Source: Phycicoccus sp. CSK15P-2 (lineage in GTDB: Bacteria > Actinomycetota > Actinomycetes > Actinomycetales > Dermatophilaceae). Taken from it: a stretch of DNA of 64,000 nucleotides. Every line of letters begins with the position of its first letter. Position 1 is the first letter of the stretch. The notes below the pieces were generated by a model that saw only the letters and a list, made by a program, of their open reading frames with translations, ran no database searches and was not told the DNA's origin. This document shows positions 25,506-34,201 of this stretch, one piece after another. Both the position numbers and the translations under genes were made by a program. The stretch spans positions 1 through 64,000 of the forward strand of contig NZ_JAFDVE010000023.1 of the NCBI RefSeq assembly GCF_016888005.1. Direction: 5' to 3'.

Positions 25506-27106
25506 ATCACTCGGGAGAGCACGCTGGTGGTTGCCGCCGGGTGGGTCATGCCGGAGCCGTCTACGGCGCGGACGACGACCCGGTGGCGTCCGGGCTCCAC
25601 CGCGGTCGTCCACCGCGTGCCGTCCACACGGACGGGCGCGCCACCGTCGAGGCTCACCAGGTAGGAGGTGGCAGAGACCCCGGATGGCTGCGTCCACGCG
25701 ACGGTGAGGCTCGTGCCGCTCGCGATCGCCCGGAGGCCGCGGACCGCCCTCGGAGATGTGACCTGCACGGTCGCGGCGTCGGGTCTGAGGCCGGTCAGTG
25801 TGATCTGCGAGTCGGTCACCGGGTCGATGACGCTCCTGCCGAGGCGCAGCGGCGCATCCGAGTCGCTCGACGTTGACGAGGTCGTGTCGAAGAGGTAGGT
25901 CTGCTTGCCCAGGCCGCGGTCGAGTCGCAGCGTCACCCCGTTGACCACCGGGTCGCTCGAGGCGAACGCGTCGAACAGGCCCGTGGGCCGGCGGTACTCG
26001 ACCGTGACGGCCGTGCCGTCCGGCCGGGAGACCCGCAGCTCGCGGACACCGGAGGTCGTGTCGGCCGGCGCGAGCCGGACCGTCCGTGCCTCACCACCCG
26101 CGAGGCCGCGCGGGGAGATGAGCTGGTAGTGCTCACGTGCCGTGGCGTGCTGGAGGTACGGCGCTGCGCCCATCGTGGTGAAGGGGTCCCCGTACTCGGA
26201 GACGGCGCGGCAGCTCGCCGGCGCGGCGATGACCCCACCCGTGCAGTTGTAGGACGAGGCGTGGTGCTCGCCGAAGTTGTGCCCCAGCTCGTGCGACAGC
26301 ACGTAGAGGTTCGGGTCGCTCGCGTTGATCCAGGTGAGGTTGCCCGGCAGCTGCCCGAGCCCGGCCCAGCCGCATCCGGGCGTGGCGCCGCGGCCCCACA
26401 CGACCATGAGGTGGGTGTAGGCGGAGGTGTCGACACCGGCGTCGATCGCGGCCTGCTCGGCCGAGCGCGCCCAGTCGTAGTAGTCCGAGGACTCGCACGT
26501 GCTCGAGCTCGTGCGGCTCACCGTGTAGGGCCCGACGACACGCCCGCGCACGTCCCATTGCCCGTCGGAGAGGTCGTCGTAGTAGGCCCGTACGCTCTTC
26601 GACCCGGTGAAGAGGCGGCTGGAGAGCACGGACGAACTGACCGGGGAGGCGCTGGGCGTGTCCTTGAACCGCACCGTGACGGCCAGCACTCGCACCGTCT
26701 TCGGGCCTGCTTCCGCCACGGAAGGAGCCTCGGCGACGCCCGGGTCCTCGGGGGCGCCCGGCGAGGTCTCGGTGAGACCGGAAGCCGTGACCTCGATCCC
26801 GCCGTCCTTCGTCCTCCGGCCCTTCGCGACGACCTGCCGTCCGACGAGCTCGCGGACGCGCGACGGGTCGACACCGGTCACGCTGAGGGCCCGGCGACCG
26901 ACCGTGCCCCCCGCCGGGTCGGTCTCGACGAGGTCGAGCTCGGTGCGGCTGCTGCCGCCGTCGAAGTCGTCGACCACGGTGGCGGTCAGGACGCCGGTGT
27001 CGTTGACGAGCGTGCCGGGCCCCTCGGCGTACCCGGGTAGGGCGGCGGTCCCGACAACGCCGATGGCGCTCGCGAGCACGAGGACGAGGCGCGTGGACAG
27101 ACGCAT
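25502..27106 (-). CDS. Secreted zinc metalloprotease (metzincin)
   Basis: A 534-residue exported protease. A signal peptide (MRLSTRLVLVLASAIGVVGTAALPGYAEG, cleaved near residue 27) is followed by a pro-region to about 130. The catalytic domain (about 135-340) has HELGHNFGEHH, an exact HExxHxxGxxH zinc site at about 270-280, and the Met-turn FTTMGA, both defining metzincins. A beta-rich domain and a C-terminal fibronectin-III-like module (RGLRAIASGTSLTVAWTQPSGVSATSYLVSLDG) end the protein. A role in extracellular protein breakdown is inferred. Divergent from the FdhF-like gene across 190 bases with no clear operator. Confidence 0.88.
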   Translation of the reverse strand: MRLSTRLVLVLASAIGVVGTAALPGYAEGPGTLVNDTGVLTATVVDDFDGGSSRTELDLVETDPAGGTVGRRALSVTGVDPSRVRELVGRQVVAKGRRTKDGGIEVTASGLTETSPGAPEDPGVAEAPSVAEAGPKTVRVLAVTVRFKDTPSASPVSSSVLSSRLFTGSKSVRAYYDDLSDGQWDVRGRVVGPYTVSRTSSSTCESSDYYDWARSAEQAAIDAGVDTSAYTHLMVVWGRGATPGCGWAGLGQLPGNLTWINASDPNLYVLSHELGHNFGEHHASSYNCTGGVIAAPASCRAVSEYGDPFTTMGAAPYLQHATAREHYQLISPRGLAGGEARTVRLAPADTTSGVRELRVSRPDGTAVTVEYRRPTGLFDAFASSDPVVNGVTLRLDRGLGKQTYLFDTTSSTSSDSDAPLRLGRSVIDPVTDSQITLTGLRPDAATVQVTSPRAVRGLRAIASGTSLTVAWTQPSGVSATSYLVSLDGGAPVRVDGTRWTTAVEPGRHRVVVRAVDGSGMTHPAATTSVLSRVM

Positions 27107-27296
27107 GCAGGGACTCCGTCACGGGTTGCAGAGGGGGAGGATGAGCCGATGACAGGATAGGAAGGATCGGGGCCGACCGTCGCGTCGACGTCCAGACCAT
27201 GGCCGTCCGGCCGATGCACGCCAGACCTGCGACGACCAGCAATCCAGGGGGACCCGACGGGCCACCGACCCCCGGTCGGATGACAGGCTGCGGTTC

Positions 27297-29714
27297 ATGG
27301 CCTCCCGCCCTCGCAGATCCCGAATGCTCGAGCCCTGGAAGGGCGCCCCGGACGGCGACGTGGGGGCGACCGACGTCGACCGGCACCGGCGACGCTCGGC
27401 AGCGGCGGGGGTCGAGGCGGTGGCGGTGTCGATGAACCGCGGCGCCGGCCAGATGGGTCCGGTGCGCGCCGTGAACACGCTGCGCCGGCTCAACCAGGCG
27501 GACGGTTTCGACTGCATGGGCTGCGCCTGGCCCGACCCCGACCCCGAGCACCGCAGCTTCGCCGAGTTCTGCGAGAACGGTGCCAAGGCCGTCGCCGAGG
27601 AGGCCACGAAGCGCCGCGCCGACCGCGACTTCTTCGCCGAGCACTCCGTCGCCGAGCTCGCGACGTGGAGCGACTACCGGCTGGGCCAGCAGGGCCGGAT
27701 CACCGAGCCGATGATCCTGCGCGAGGGCGGCACGCACTACGAGCCGATCTCCTGGGAGGAGGCCGTCGGCGTCGTCGCCGAGACGCTGCGCGGCCTGGAC
27801 TCGCCCGACGAGGCGGTCTTCTACACGAGCGGCCGGGCCTCGAACGAGGCCGCGTTCACCCTCCAGCTCTTCGCCCGGGCCTTCGGGACGAACAACCTGC
27901 CGGACTGCTCGAACATGTGCCACGAGTCCACGTCCGTCGCGCTCGCCGAGTCGATCGGCATCGGCAAGGGCTCGGTGACGCTCGACGACGTCCACGACGC
28001 CGAGGTCGTCGTCATCGCCGGGCAGAACCCGGGGACGAACCACCCGCGGATGCTCAGCGCCCTCGAGAAGTGCGTCCGGAACGGTGGCCGTGTCGTCGCG
28101 GTCAACCCGCTGCCCGAGACCGGGCTGATGAAGTTCGACAACCCGCAGACCGTCCGCGGGCTCACCGGGGTCGGCACCGACCTCGCGAGCGAGTACCTCC
28201 CGATCCGGCTCGGCGGCGACCTCGCGCTCTTCCAGGCCGTGGGCGCGCTGCTCGTCGAGCGCGGAGCCGTCGACCAGGACTTCGTCGACCGCCACACCAC
28301 CGGGTTCGAGTCCTACAAGGCGCACGTCGAGGGCCTCGACTGGGACGCCGTGCTGCGCGCCACCGGGCTGCCGCGCGAGCAGATCGAGCGGCTCGCCGAC
28401 ACCATCGCCGGCTCGTCCAGGACGGTCTACTGCTGGGCGATGGGCGTCACCCAGCACCGGCACGCCGTCGCGACGATCAAGGAGATCACCAACGTCGCCC
28501 TCCTCCGCGGCGACATCGGCAAGCCCGGTGCCGGCCTGTGCCCCGTCCGCGGCCACTCCAACGTCCAGGGCGACCGGACGATGGGCATCTGGGAGAAGCT
28601 GCCCGCCCACTTCGCCGAGTCGCTGCGCCAGGAGTTCGGGTTCGACCCGCCGCACCAGCGCGGTCACGATGTCGTCAACACCATCCGTGCGCTCGTCGAG
28701 GGCAAGGTGCGCGTGCTGTTCGGGCTCGGGGGCAACTTCGCGGCCGCGACGCCGGACTCCGAGGTGACCCACGAGGCGATGCGCTCGGTCGACCTCGGCG
28801 TGCAGGTGTCGACCAAGCCCAACCGCACGCACATGCTGCCGGGCCGGCGGATGCTCGTCCTCCCGTGCCTCGGCCGCACCGAGAAGGACGTCACGGCGGC
28901 CGGCTGGCAGGGCGTGACGGTCGAGGACTCGATGTCCGAGGTGCACCTCTCGGTCGGCCGGAACGAGCCCGCGAGCGAGCACCTGCGCGGTGAGCCGTGG
29001 ATCATCTGTCGGATCGCCGAGGCGACGTTGGGCACGGCGCCCGAGGGCTCGGACCTCGACTGGGCCGTCATGGCCGAGGACTACTCCCGCATCCGGCACC
29101 ACATCGGCAACGTCGTGCCCGGGTGCGACGCCTACGACGCGAAGGTCCAGCGGCCGGGCGGCTTCACCCTGCCGCACCCGCCGCGGGACACCCGCACCTT
29201 CGACACCCCCTCCGGCCGCGCCCAGATCGCGGTGAACCCGATCGAGGTCCTCGAGGCTCCCGAGGGACACCTGCTGCTCCAGACGCTGCGCAGCCACGAC
29301 CAGTTCAACACGACGATCTACGGCCACGACGACCGCTACCGCGGGCTCGCCGGGGGCCGCCAGGTCGTCATGGTGCACCCGGACGACATCGCCGCCCTCG
29401 GGCTCGCCGAGGGGCAGCTGTACGACGTCGTCTCGGTGTGGACCGACGGCTCGGAGCGGGTGGCCCACGGCTACCGGGTCGTGTCGTACCCGACGGCGCG
29501 CGGCTGCGCCGCCGCCTACTACCCGGAGTGCAACGTGCTCGTCCCGCTCGACCACACGGCCGAGGGCAGCAACTGTCCGGCGTCGAAGTCGGTCGTCGTC
29601 CGGTTCGCCCCGCACGGCTCGTGCGAGCGGCACGACGCGGACGCCGACACCCGGGTCAAGGCCGGCACCGACCGCAGCCACCGCAGCGAGGTCGAGCCGG
29701 TCCACCTCAGCTGA
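27297..29714 (+). CDS. FdhF/YdeP-family molybdopterin oxidoreductase
   Basis: An 805-residue bis-molybdopterin enzyme of the YdeP branch of the formate dehydrogenase-like family. NQADGFDCMGCAWPDPDP near residue 70 is the YdeP-specific Cys pair. EAVFYTSGRASNEAAFTLQLFARAFGTNNLPDCSNMCHESTSVAL, NPGTNHPRML and the later NVALLRGDIGKPGAGLCPVRGHSNVQGDRTMGI are cofactor-binding segments, and a C-terminal MopB-binding barrel with GRAQIAVNP follows. Substrate not known; related proteins occur in acid resistance and in actinobacterial formate-like oxidation. Translation may begin at ATG 27324. No FdhD or partner subunit in the window. Confidence 0.9.
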   Translation: MASRPRRSRMLEPWKGAPDGDVGATDVDRHRRRSAAAGVEAVAVSMNRGAGQMGPVRAVNTLRRLNQADGFDCMGCAWPDPDPEHRSFAEFCENGAKAVAEEATKRRADRDFFAEHSVAELATWSDYRLGQQGRITEPMILREGGTHYEPISWEEAVGVVAETLRGLDSPDEAVFYTSGRASNEAAFTLQLFARAFGTNNLPDCSNMCHESTSVALAESIGIGKGSVTLDDVHDAEVVVIAGQNPGTNHPRMLSALEKCVRNGGRVVAVNPLPETGLMKFDNPQTVRGLTGVGTDLASEYLPIRLGGDLALFQAVGALLVERGAVDQDFVDRHTTGFESYKAHVEGLDWDAVLRATGLPREQIERLADTIAGSSRTVYCWAMGVTQHRHAVATIKEITNVALLRGDIGKPGAGLCPVRGHSNVQGDRTMGIWEKLPAHFAESLRQEFGFDPPHQRGHDVVNTIRALVEGKVRVLFGLGGNFAAATPDSEVTHEAMRSVDLGVQVSTKPNRTHMLPGRRMLVLPCLGRTEKDVTAAGWQGVTVEDSMSEVHLSVGRNEPASEHLRGEPWIICRIAEATLGTAPEGSDLDWAVMAEDYSRIRHHIGNVVPGCDAYDAKVQRPGGFTLPHPPRDTRTFDTPSGRAQIAVNPIEVLEAPEGHLLLQTLRSHDQFNTTIYGHDDRYRGLAGGRQVVMVHPDDIAALGLAEGQLYDVVSVWTDGSERVAHGYRVVSYPTARGCAAAYYPECNVLVPLDHTAEGSNCPASKSVVVRFAPHGSCERHDADADTRVKAGTDRSHRSEVEPVHLS

Positions 29715-29735
29715 CCGACTCGACCCCGGGACGGC

Positions 29736-31544
29736 TCAGAGGTCGCGGACCTCCAGGAAGTCCGCGAGCCCGGCGAGGTCGTCGGTGTTGACGTGGTCGA
29801 CGCCCGAGTCGAGGAGCACCGACCACAGGGCGGTCCGGGCCGGGCCGGGCGTGTCCGGGGTGTTCCAGAACCTCAGCCGGTAGCCGTGCTCGTGCGCAGT
29901 GGCGACCAGCCGCCGCAGCCTCGTCTGCTCCTCCGCGGGCATCGGCCCCTCGCCGGCCCAGGTGAAGTGGTTGGCCCAGTTGTCGCTGACCAGCGGCATC
30001 ACCGTGTCCGGGAGCACGGGGGTCACGAGGTCGGCCATCCGCCCGTCGTACCCGGCGTACCGGGTGCGCTCGGCGACCATCTGCGCCAGGGGGCGGTTGC
30101 CGCTGATGACGACCTCGACCGCGCCGTCCCGAGGGGTCGGTGCGAACCGGGTGAGGATGCGCCGGTACTCGCGCAGCTGTCGGCTCACCGCCGCGTAGGT
30201 GGCCGGCCCGTCAGACTTGATGTCGACGAGCAGCTGGAACGGGCCGTCGTCGTGCGGGTACACCGACCCGCCGCGGACCCGCCGGCGCAGCGGCTCGAGG
30301 TAGAGCGACTCCAGCGTCCGGCCGGGTACCGCGTCCTCCAGGTCGTGGGCGACGAGCAGCTCGCCGTCGACGAGCCAGACGTCGGCCTCGACACTCGTGA
30401 AGCCCTGGTCGAGGGCGTCGAGCAGTGGCCGGTCGTGCTCGTAGTCGTTGTGCGCGTGGGCGTTCCGCAGCGGCGTGACGTGTCGCGAGGTCGGGTCCTC
30501 GTACGCCCGGGGGAGGCGCAGGTGCCGTTCGGCCATGAGGTCGCGGAGGACGTCCGGCCGGTCGGTGATGAGCCCGTCGACGCCGAGATCCATGAAGTGC
30601 GCCATCGTCGCGCGGTCGTCCACGGTCCACGGGACCACCTCGAGTCCGGCGGCGTGGGCCCGCCGGACGTCGGCCCGGTCGACGTACGGGACGAACGTCT
30701 CGTCCCCGACCGTGCCGTCCTGGGGCCGGCCCTGGACCGGCGACCACGCGGACGCGCCGAAGCTCGCGACGGCCGCGACCGGGTCGCCGCCGAAGTCGTC
30801 GATGTCGAGGCCGCCGAGCCACGGGGACGCTCCGGGCTGCCCGACCTCGAGGAAGTCCTCGTTGTCGAGCGCGACGAGCGGCAGCTCCGGCGCGACCTCG
30901 TGCATCCGCATCAGGGCGCCCCAGTCGAAGCTCTGGACGGTCACCTGGCGCTGGAGCCTCGCGCGGCGCACCTCACCCGCGACGACCCGGACGAACTGCT
31001 CGCGCGGCGCGGTCTCCTCCGGTGCCCCCGCCTCGACCTTGGTCTCGACGTTGAGCATCACGTCGCGGGCGCGGAAGCGGTGCACGGTGTCGAAGACCTC
31101 GGACAGCAGCGGCATCCGGGCGCCGGGCTCCGCTTCCTGGTCGGGGAACCGCGGCAGGGTCTGCGACCCGCAGTCGAGAGTGCGGACCTGCGCGAGGGTG
31201 AGGTCCTTGACGTGGTCGCCCACGTAGGGCCACTCGGGGTCGCCCGGCACGGCGGGTGCGGTGTCGCGGCACTTCGCGCCGTCGACGACCCGGTCGTGCG
31301 TGACGACGGCCCGGCCGTCCTCGGTGATCTGGACGTCGAGCTCGAGGGTGGAGACCCCGAGGCGCAGCGCCTTCTCGAACGCGGGCAGGGTGCTCTCGAC
31401 GGTGAGGGCGACGCCGCCACGGTGCGCCTGCAGGTCGAACGTGCGGTACGGGGTCGCCGCGGCGGCCGGCGCGGTGGTGGCGACGGCTCCGGTCGCGGCG
31501 AGGACGGTGACGGCGGACAGGGCCGCGCGGATGCGGGAGGGCAT
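29736..31544 (-). CDS. Secreted two-domain phosphodiesterase (GDPD plus PLC-like domain)
   Basis: A 602-residue exported protein. After a signal peptide (AAAA-T cleavage near residue 31) comes a glycerophosphodiester phosphodiesterase domain (about 35-335): QAHRGG at 39-44, the Glu of TVESTLPAF, ELDVQITEDG and TVTHD-type VVTHD are metal and catalytic residues, with WTVDDRATMAHFMDLGVDGLITDRPD near its end. A second domain (about 358-600) begins RNAHAHNDYEHDRPLLDALDQGFTSVEADVWL, the N-terminal signature of a PLC-like phosphodiesterase (AIM6-type) family, with VAHD and VDIKSDGP. A double enzyme for phosphodiester headgroups is inferred. Adjacent to FdhF gene end, convergent. Confidence 0.85.
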   Translation of the reverse strand: MPSRIRAALSAVTVLAATGAVATTAPAAAATPYRTFDLQAHRGGVALTVESTLPAFEKALRLGVSTLELDVQITEDGRAVVTHDRVVDGAKCRDTAPAVPGDPEWPYVGDHVKDLTLAQVRTLDCGSQTLPRFPDQEAEPGARMPLLSEVFDTVHRFRARDVMLNVETKVEAGAPEETAPREQFVRVVAGEVRRARLQRQVTVQSFDWGALMRMHEVAPELPLVALDNEDFLEVGQPGASPWLGGLDIDDFGGDPVAAVASFGASAWSPVQGRPQDGTVGDETFVPYVDRADVRRAHAAGLEVVPWTVDDRATMAHFMDLGVDGLITDRPDVLRDLMAERHLRLPRAYEDPTSRHVTPLRNAHAHNDYEHDRPLLDALDQGFTSVEADVWLVDGELLVAHDLEDAVPGRTLESLYLEPLRRRVRGGSVYPHDDGPFQLLVDIKSDGPATYAAVSRQLREYRRILTRFAPTPRDGAVEVVISGNRPLAQMVAERTRYAGYDGRMADLVTPVLPDTVMPLVSDNWANHFTWAGEGPMPAEEQTRLRRLVATAHEHGYRLRFWNTPDTPGPARTALWSVLLDSGVDHVNTDDLAGLADFLEVRDL

Positions 31545-31613
31545 GACATCCGTTGTCCCACGGGGTCCGCGACGCCCGGGTGAACCGGAACCGTCGGCTG
31601 TGCGAAAGGTGGG

Positions 31614-33101
31614 TCAGGCGGAGGTCTGCTCCACCGGAGCCGCGGCGCCCTCCGGTGCGGCCGGCACGCGGCCCGGCAGCAGCACCGCGAGCACGACGAC
31701 GACGACTGCGAGCACGACCATCACCCCGAAGGCCGCCTGCATCCCGCCGACGTAGGCCGCGGCGTCCGAGGCCCCGTCCGCCGAGAGCCGGGCGGAGCGC
31801 CACGACAGGACGGTGACCGTGACCGCGGTGCCGACCGCCGCGGCCACCTGCTGCACCGTGCCGAGCAGCGAGCTGCCGTGCGAGTACAGGTACGGCGGGA
31901 GCGAGCCCAGGCTGAGCGTGAACGCGGGCGTGAGCAGGGCGGCGAGACTCACCATGAAGACCACCTGGACGCAGAGGATGAGCGCGTAGGGCGTCGTCTC
32001 GCCGATCCGGCTCAGCACGCCGAGGGCGACCAGCACCCCGACCGACCCGGGGATCATCAGCGGCCGGCCTCCGAGGCGGTCGAAGACGCGCCCGACCACC
32101 GGCCCGAGGAGCCCCATGACCACGCCGCCCGGGGCGACGAGCAGCCCCGTCTGCAGCGGAGACAGGCCGCGTAGGTCCTGGAGGTAGAGCGGCAGGAGGA
32201 TCATCGCGCCGAGCATCGCGAGGAAGGCCACCGCATGCATGGTGAGCGCCGTCGCGTAGATGCGGTACGTCAGGGTACGCAGATCGAGGAGCGGCTCGGA
32301 GCGGTGCGTGAGCGAGCGCTGCCGCAGAACGAAGGCGGCGACCACGGCGATCCCCCCGACGACCCAGGCCCAGGCCGGGACGCCGCCCGCTTGCTCCTCA
32401 CCGATCCGGCTGAGCCCGTACACGAGGCCACCGAAGCCGAGCCCGGCGAGGACGACGCTGGCCCAGTCGATGTTCCCGGCGCGGGTCTCACCGACGTTCT
32501 CGAGGCGGCGCAAGCCGATGACCGTGACGAGGGCCGCCATCGGCAGGACGACGATGAACAGCCAGCGCCAGCCGGCGACGGCGAGCACGACCCCGGAGAG
32601 CGCCGGGCCGAGCGCCGGTGCCACCGAGATCGCAAGGGTCACGTTGCCCATGACCCGGCCGCGGTCGCGCTCGTGCACGACGGTCATCAGCGTCGTCATG
32701 AGCAGCGGCACCATGACGGCCGTCCCCGCGGCCTGGACGACGCGGCCGCCGACGAGGACGGGGAACGTCGGTGCGAGCGCGCAGACGACCGTGCCGGTGC
32801 CGAAGGTGGCCATCGCCACGACGAACGCCGCGCGCGTCGTGACCCGCTGGAGGAGCCAGCCGGTCACCGGGATGACGACCGCCATCGTCAGCATGTACGC
32901 GGTCGAGAGCCACTGCGCGGCCCGTGCGGTGACCTCGAACTCGGCCATGAGCCGGGGGATGGCGTTGACCATGACGGTCTCGTTGAGGATGACCGTGAAG
33001 GCGGCGGCGACGAGCCAGCGCAGCACGGGGTAGGAGCCGCGCGCCGGGGCGGCGTCCGGGCCCTCGGGGACGGGAACGGAGGTGGGGTCGGTCGTCGTCA
33101 T
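31614..33101 (-). CDS. DHA2-family (EmrB/QacA) MFS exporter
   Basis: A 495-residue fourteen-helix drug:proton antiporter. NETVMVNAIPRLMAEFEVTARAAQWLSTAYMLTMAVVIPVTGWL is the standard motif D1/A region, GRVVQAAGTAVMVPLL the motif B region, and the motif C segment APALGPALSGVVLA is clear. Multidrug or metabolite efflux is the family role. The Asp of motif D1 seen in many QacA-type proteins is here N-E (NETVMVNA), as in several relatives. Divergent from a small PPOX gene. Confidence 0.92.
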   Translation of the reverse strand: MTTTDPTSVPVPEGPDAAPARGSYPVLRWLVAAAFTVILNETVMVNAIPRLMAEFEVTARAAQWLSTAYMLTMAVVIPVTGWLLQRVTTRAAFVVAMATFGTGTVVCALAPTFPVLVGGRVVQAAGTAVMVPLLMTTLMTVVHERDRGRVMGNVTLAISVAPALGPALSGVVLAVAGWRWLFIVVLPMAALVTVIGLRRLENVGETRAGNIDWASVVLAGLGFGGLVYGLSRIGEEQAGGVPAWAWVVGGIAVVAAFVLRQRSLTHRSEPLLDLRTLTYRIYATALTMHAVAFLAMLGAMILLPLYLQDLRGLSPLQTGLLVAPGGVVMGLLGPVVGRVFDRLGGRPLMIPGSVGVLVALGVLSRIGETTPYALILCVQVVFMVSLAALLTPAFTLSLGSLPPYLYSHGSSLLGTVQQVAAAVGTAVTVTVLSWRSARLSADGASDAAAYVGGMQAAFGVMVVLAVVVVVLAVLLPGRVPAAPEGAAAPVEQTSA

Positions 33102-33181
33102 GGTGGGATCGGCTCCGACAGTACGTGGACACTCGGATTCGGCGCGCGCCGGCTCCCGGTCAGCCCTCTAGGCTGGGGCCG

Positions 33182-33625
33182 ATGAGCGCCGCGGACCACC
33201 CACTCGCCGACGTGGGCTACGTCTCCCTGACCACCTACCGGCGCACCGGCGTGCCCGTGCCGACGGCTGTCTGGGTGGCTCCCGCGCTCGACGGCAGCGA
33301 CCACCTCGTCGTCATCACCGTCGACGGCACCGGCAAGACCAGGCGGCTGGCCCAGACCTCCCGCGTCGAGGTGCGGCGGTGCGACGTCCGCGGGCGGGTG
33401 AAGGACGACGCGCCGACCTACCGCGGCGAGGGCGTCGTCGTCCGAGCACCCGCTGACGTGCAGGAGGTGCGCCGGGCGGTCGTCGCGAAGTACGGGTGGC
33501 CCGCTCGGCTCTCCGACGCCGTCGACGCCGTGGCCTCGCGCGTCGGCATCCGGCGCGCGCCACGGGCGGGCATCCTGCTCCGTCTCGAGCGCGAACCCGC
33601 CCCCGCAGGGCCTTCCACGTCCTGA
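33182..33625 (+). CDS. PPOX-class (probably F420-dependent) oxidoreductase
   Basis: A 147-residue split-barrel flavin/F420-binding protein: VGYVSLTTYRRTGVPVPTAVWVAP then the basic VDGTGKTRRLAQTSRVEVRRCDVRGRV, the coenzyme-phosphate-binding portion of the PPOX class, and a C-terminal VRRAVVAKYGW. It belongs to the same broad superfamily as the gene at 67 but a different branch, in which F420 is common. Substrate unknown. Convergent with the following SRPBCC gene. A small CACGG-CTG-CCGTG hairpin at 33664-33676 lies between the two genes. Confidence 0.85.
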   Translation: MSAADHPLADVGYVSLTTYRRTGVPVPTAVWVAPALDGSDHLVVITVDGTGKTRRLAQTSRVEVRRCDVRGRVKDDAPTYRGEGVVVRAPADVQEVRRAVVAKYGWPARLSDAVDAVASRVGIRRAPRAGILLRLEREPAPAGPSTS

Positions 33626-33721
33626 CGGCGACGTCCGATCGAGAAGGCCCGCGGCTGAAGGGTCACGGCTGCCGTGGTCGGCCGTCAGGTCGAGCTCGTT
33701 GCGCGGCCCTCACGAAGCCGC

Positions 33722-34120
33722 TCACGGGCTGACCAGCCGGCCCAGCGCCCATCGGGCGAGGGGAGCGTAGGCGAGCAGCACGGGCCACAGCGCGTGCCCG
33801 ACGAGCCAGGCCTCGCAACCGTCCTCCGCCGGGTCGACCCCGTGCTCGAACCGCACGTGAACCCCGCCCGAGCGGACCTGCCAGGACCAGCGCCGGGCGT
33901 CGTGGTCGACGCTCTCGACGGTGAACAGCGCGACCACCCCGGCCACCCCGGTCACCCGTCCGCTGGTCCCCTGCTGCACGACCTCGTGGGGGTAGTCGAC
34001 CTCGCGCAGGTGCGGTGCCCAGGACGGCCAGCGGCGGGGCTCGGTGTACCGGGCCCAGGCGTGCTCGGGGGTGACCGCTCCGGTGGCCGCGACACGGAGC
34101 GAGCCGTCGAGGGGTGACAC
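33722..34120 (-). CDS. SRPBCC (polyketide cyclase/START-like) family protein
   Basis: A 132-residue helix-grip protein: VSPLDGSLRVAATGAVTPEHAWARYTEPRRWPSWAPHLREVDYPHEVVQQGTSGRV begins it, and WSWQVRSGGVHVRFEHGVDP provides the central beta sheet. Such proteins bind hydrophobic ligands. Starting GTG 34120 gives a compact domain; upstream the frame is open but antisense to the oxygenase gene. Divergent from the Rieske oxygenase by about 80 bases, so a part in carotenoid or lipid handling is possible but not shown. Confidence 0.7.
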   Translation of the reverse strand: MSPLDGSLRVAATGAVTPEHAWARYTEPRRWPSWAPHLREVDYPHEVVQQGTSGRVTGVAGVVALFTVESVDHDARRWSWQVRSGGVHVRFEHGVDPAEDGCEAWLVGHALWPVLLAYAPLARWALGRLVSP

Positions 34121-34201
34121 CCGGCCATCGTCGCAGACAGGGGCTCGACGCGTCGGCTGCCCGCCCTGGCCCCGGTGCCCCGGCCGGGTTAGCGTCGGAG
34201 C

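Noticed and set aside
26133-29705. A 1,190-codon open frame on the minus strand across the metalloprotease and FdhF genes
   Set aside because: It is antisense to two well-recognised genes and its translation is low-complexity, rich in Arg, Val, Asp and Gly. Long antisense frames are normal at this GC.
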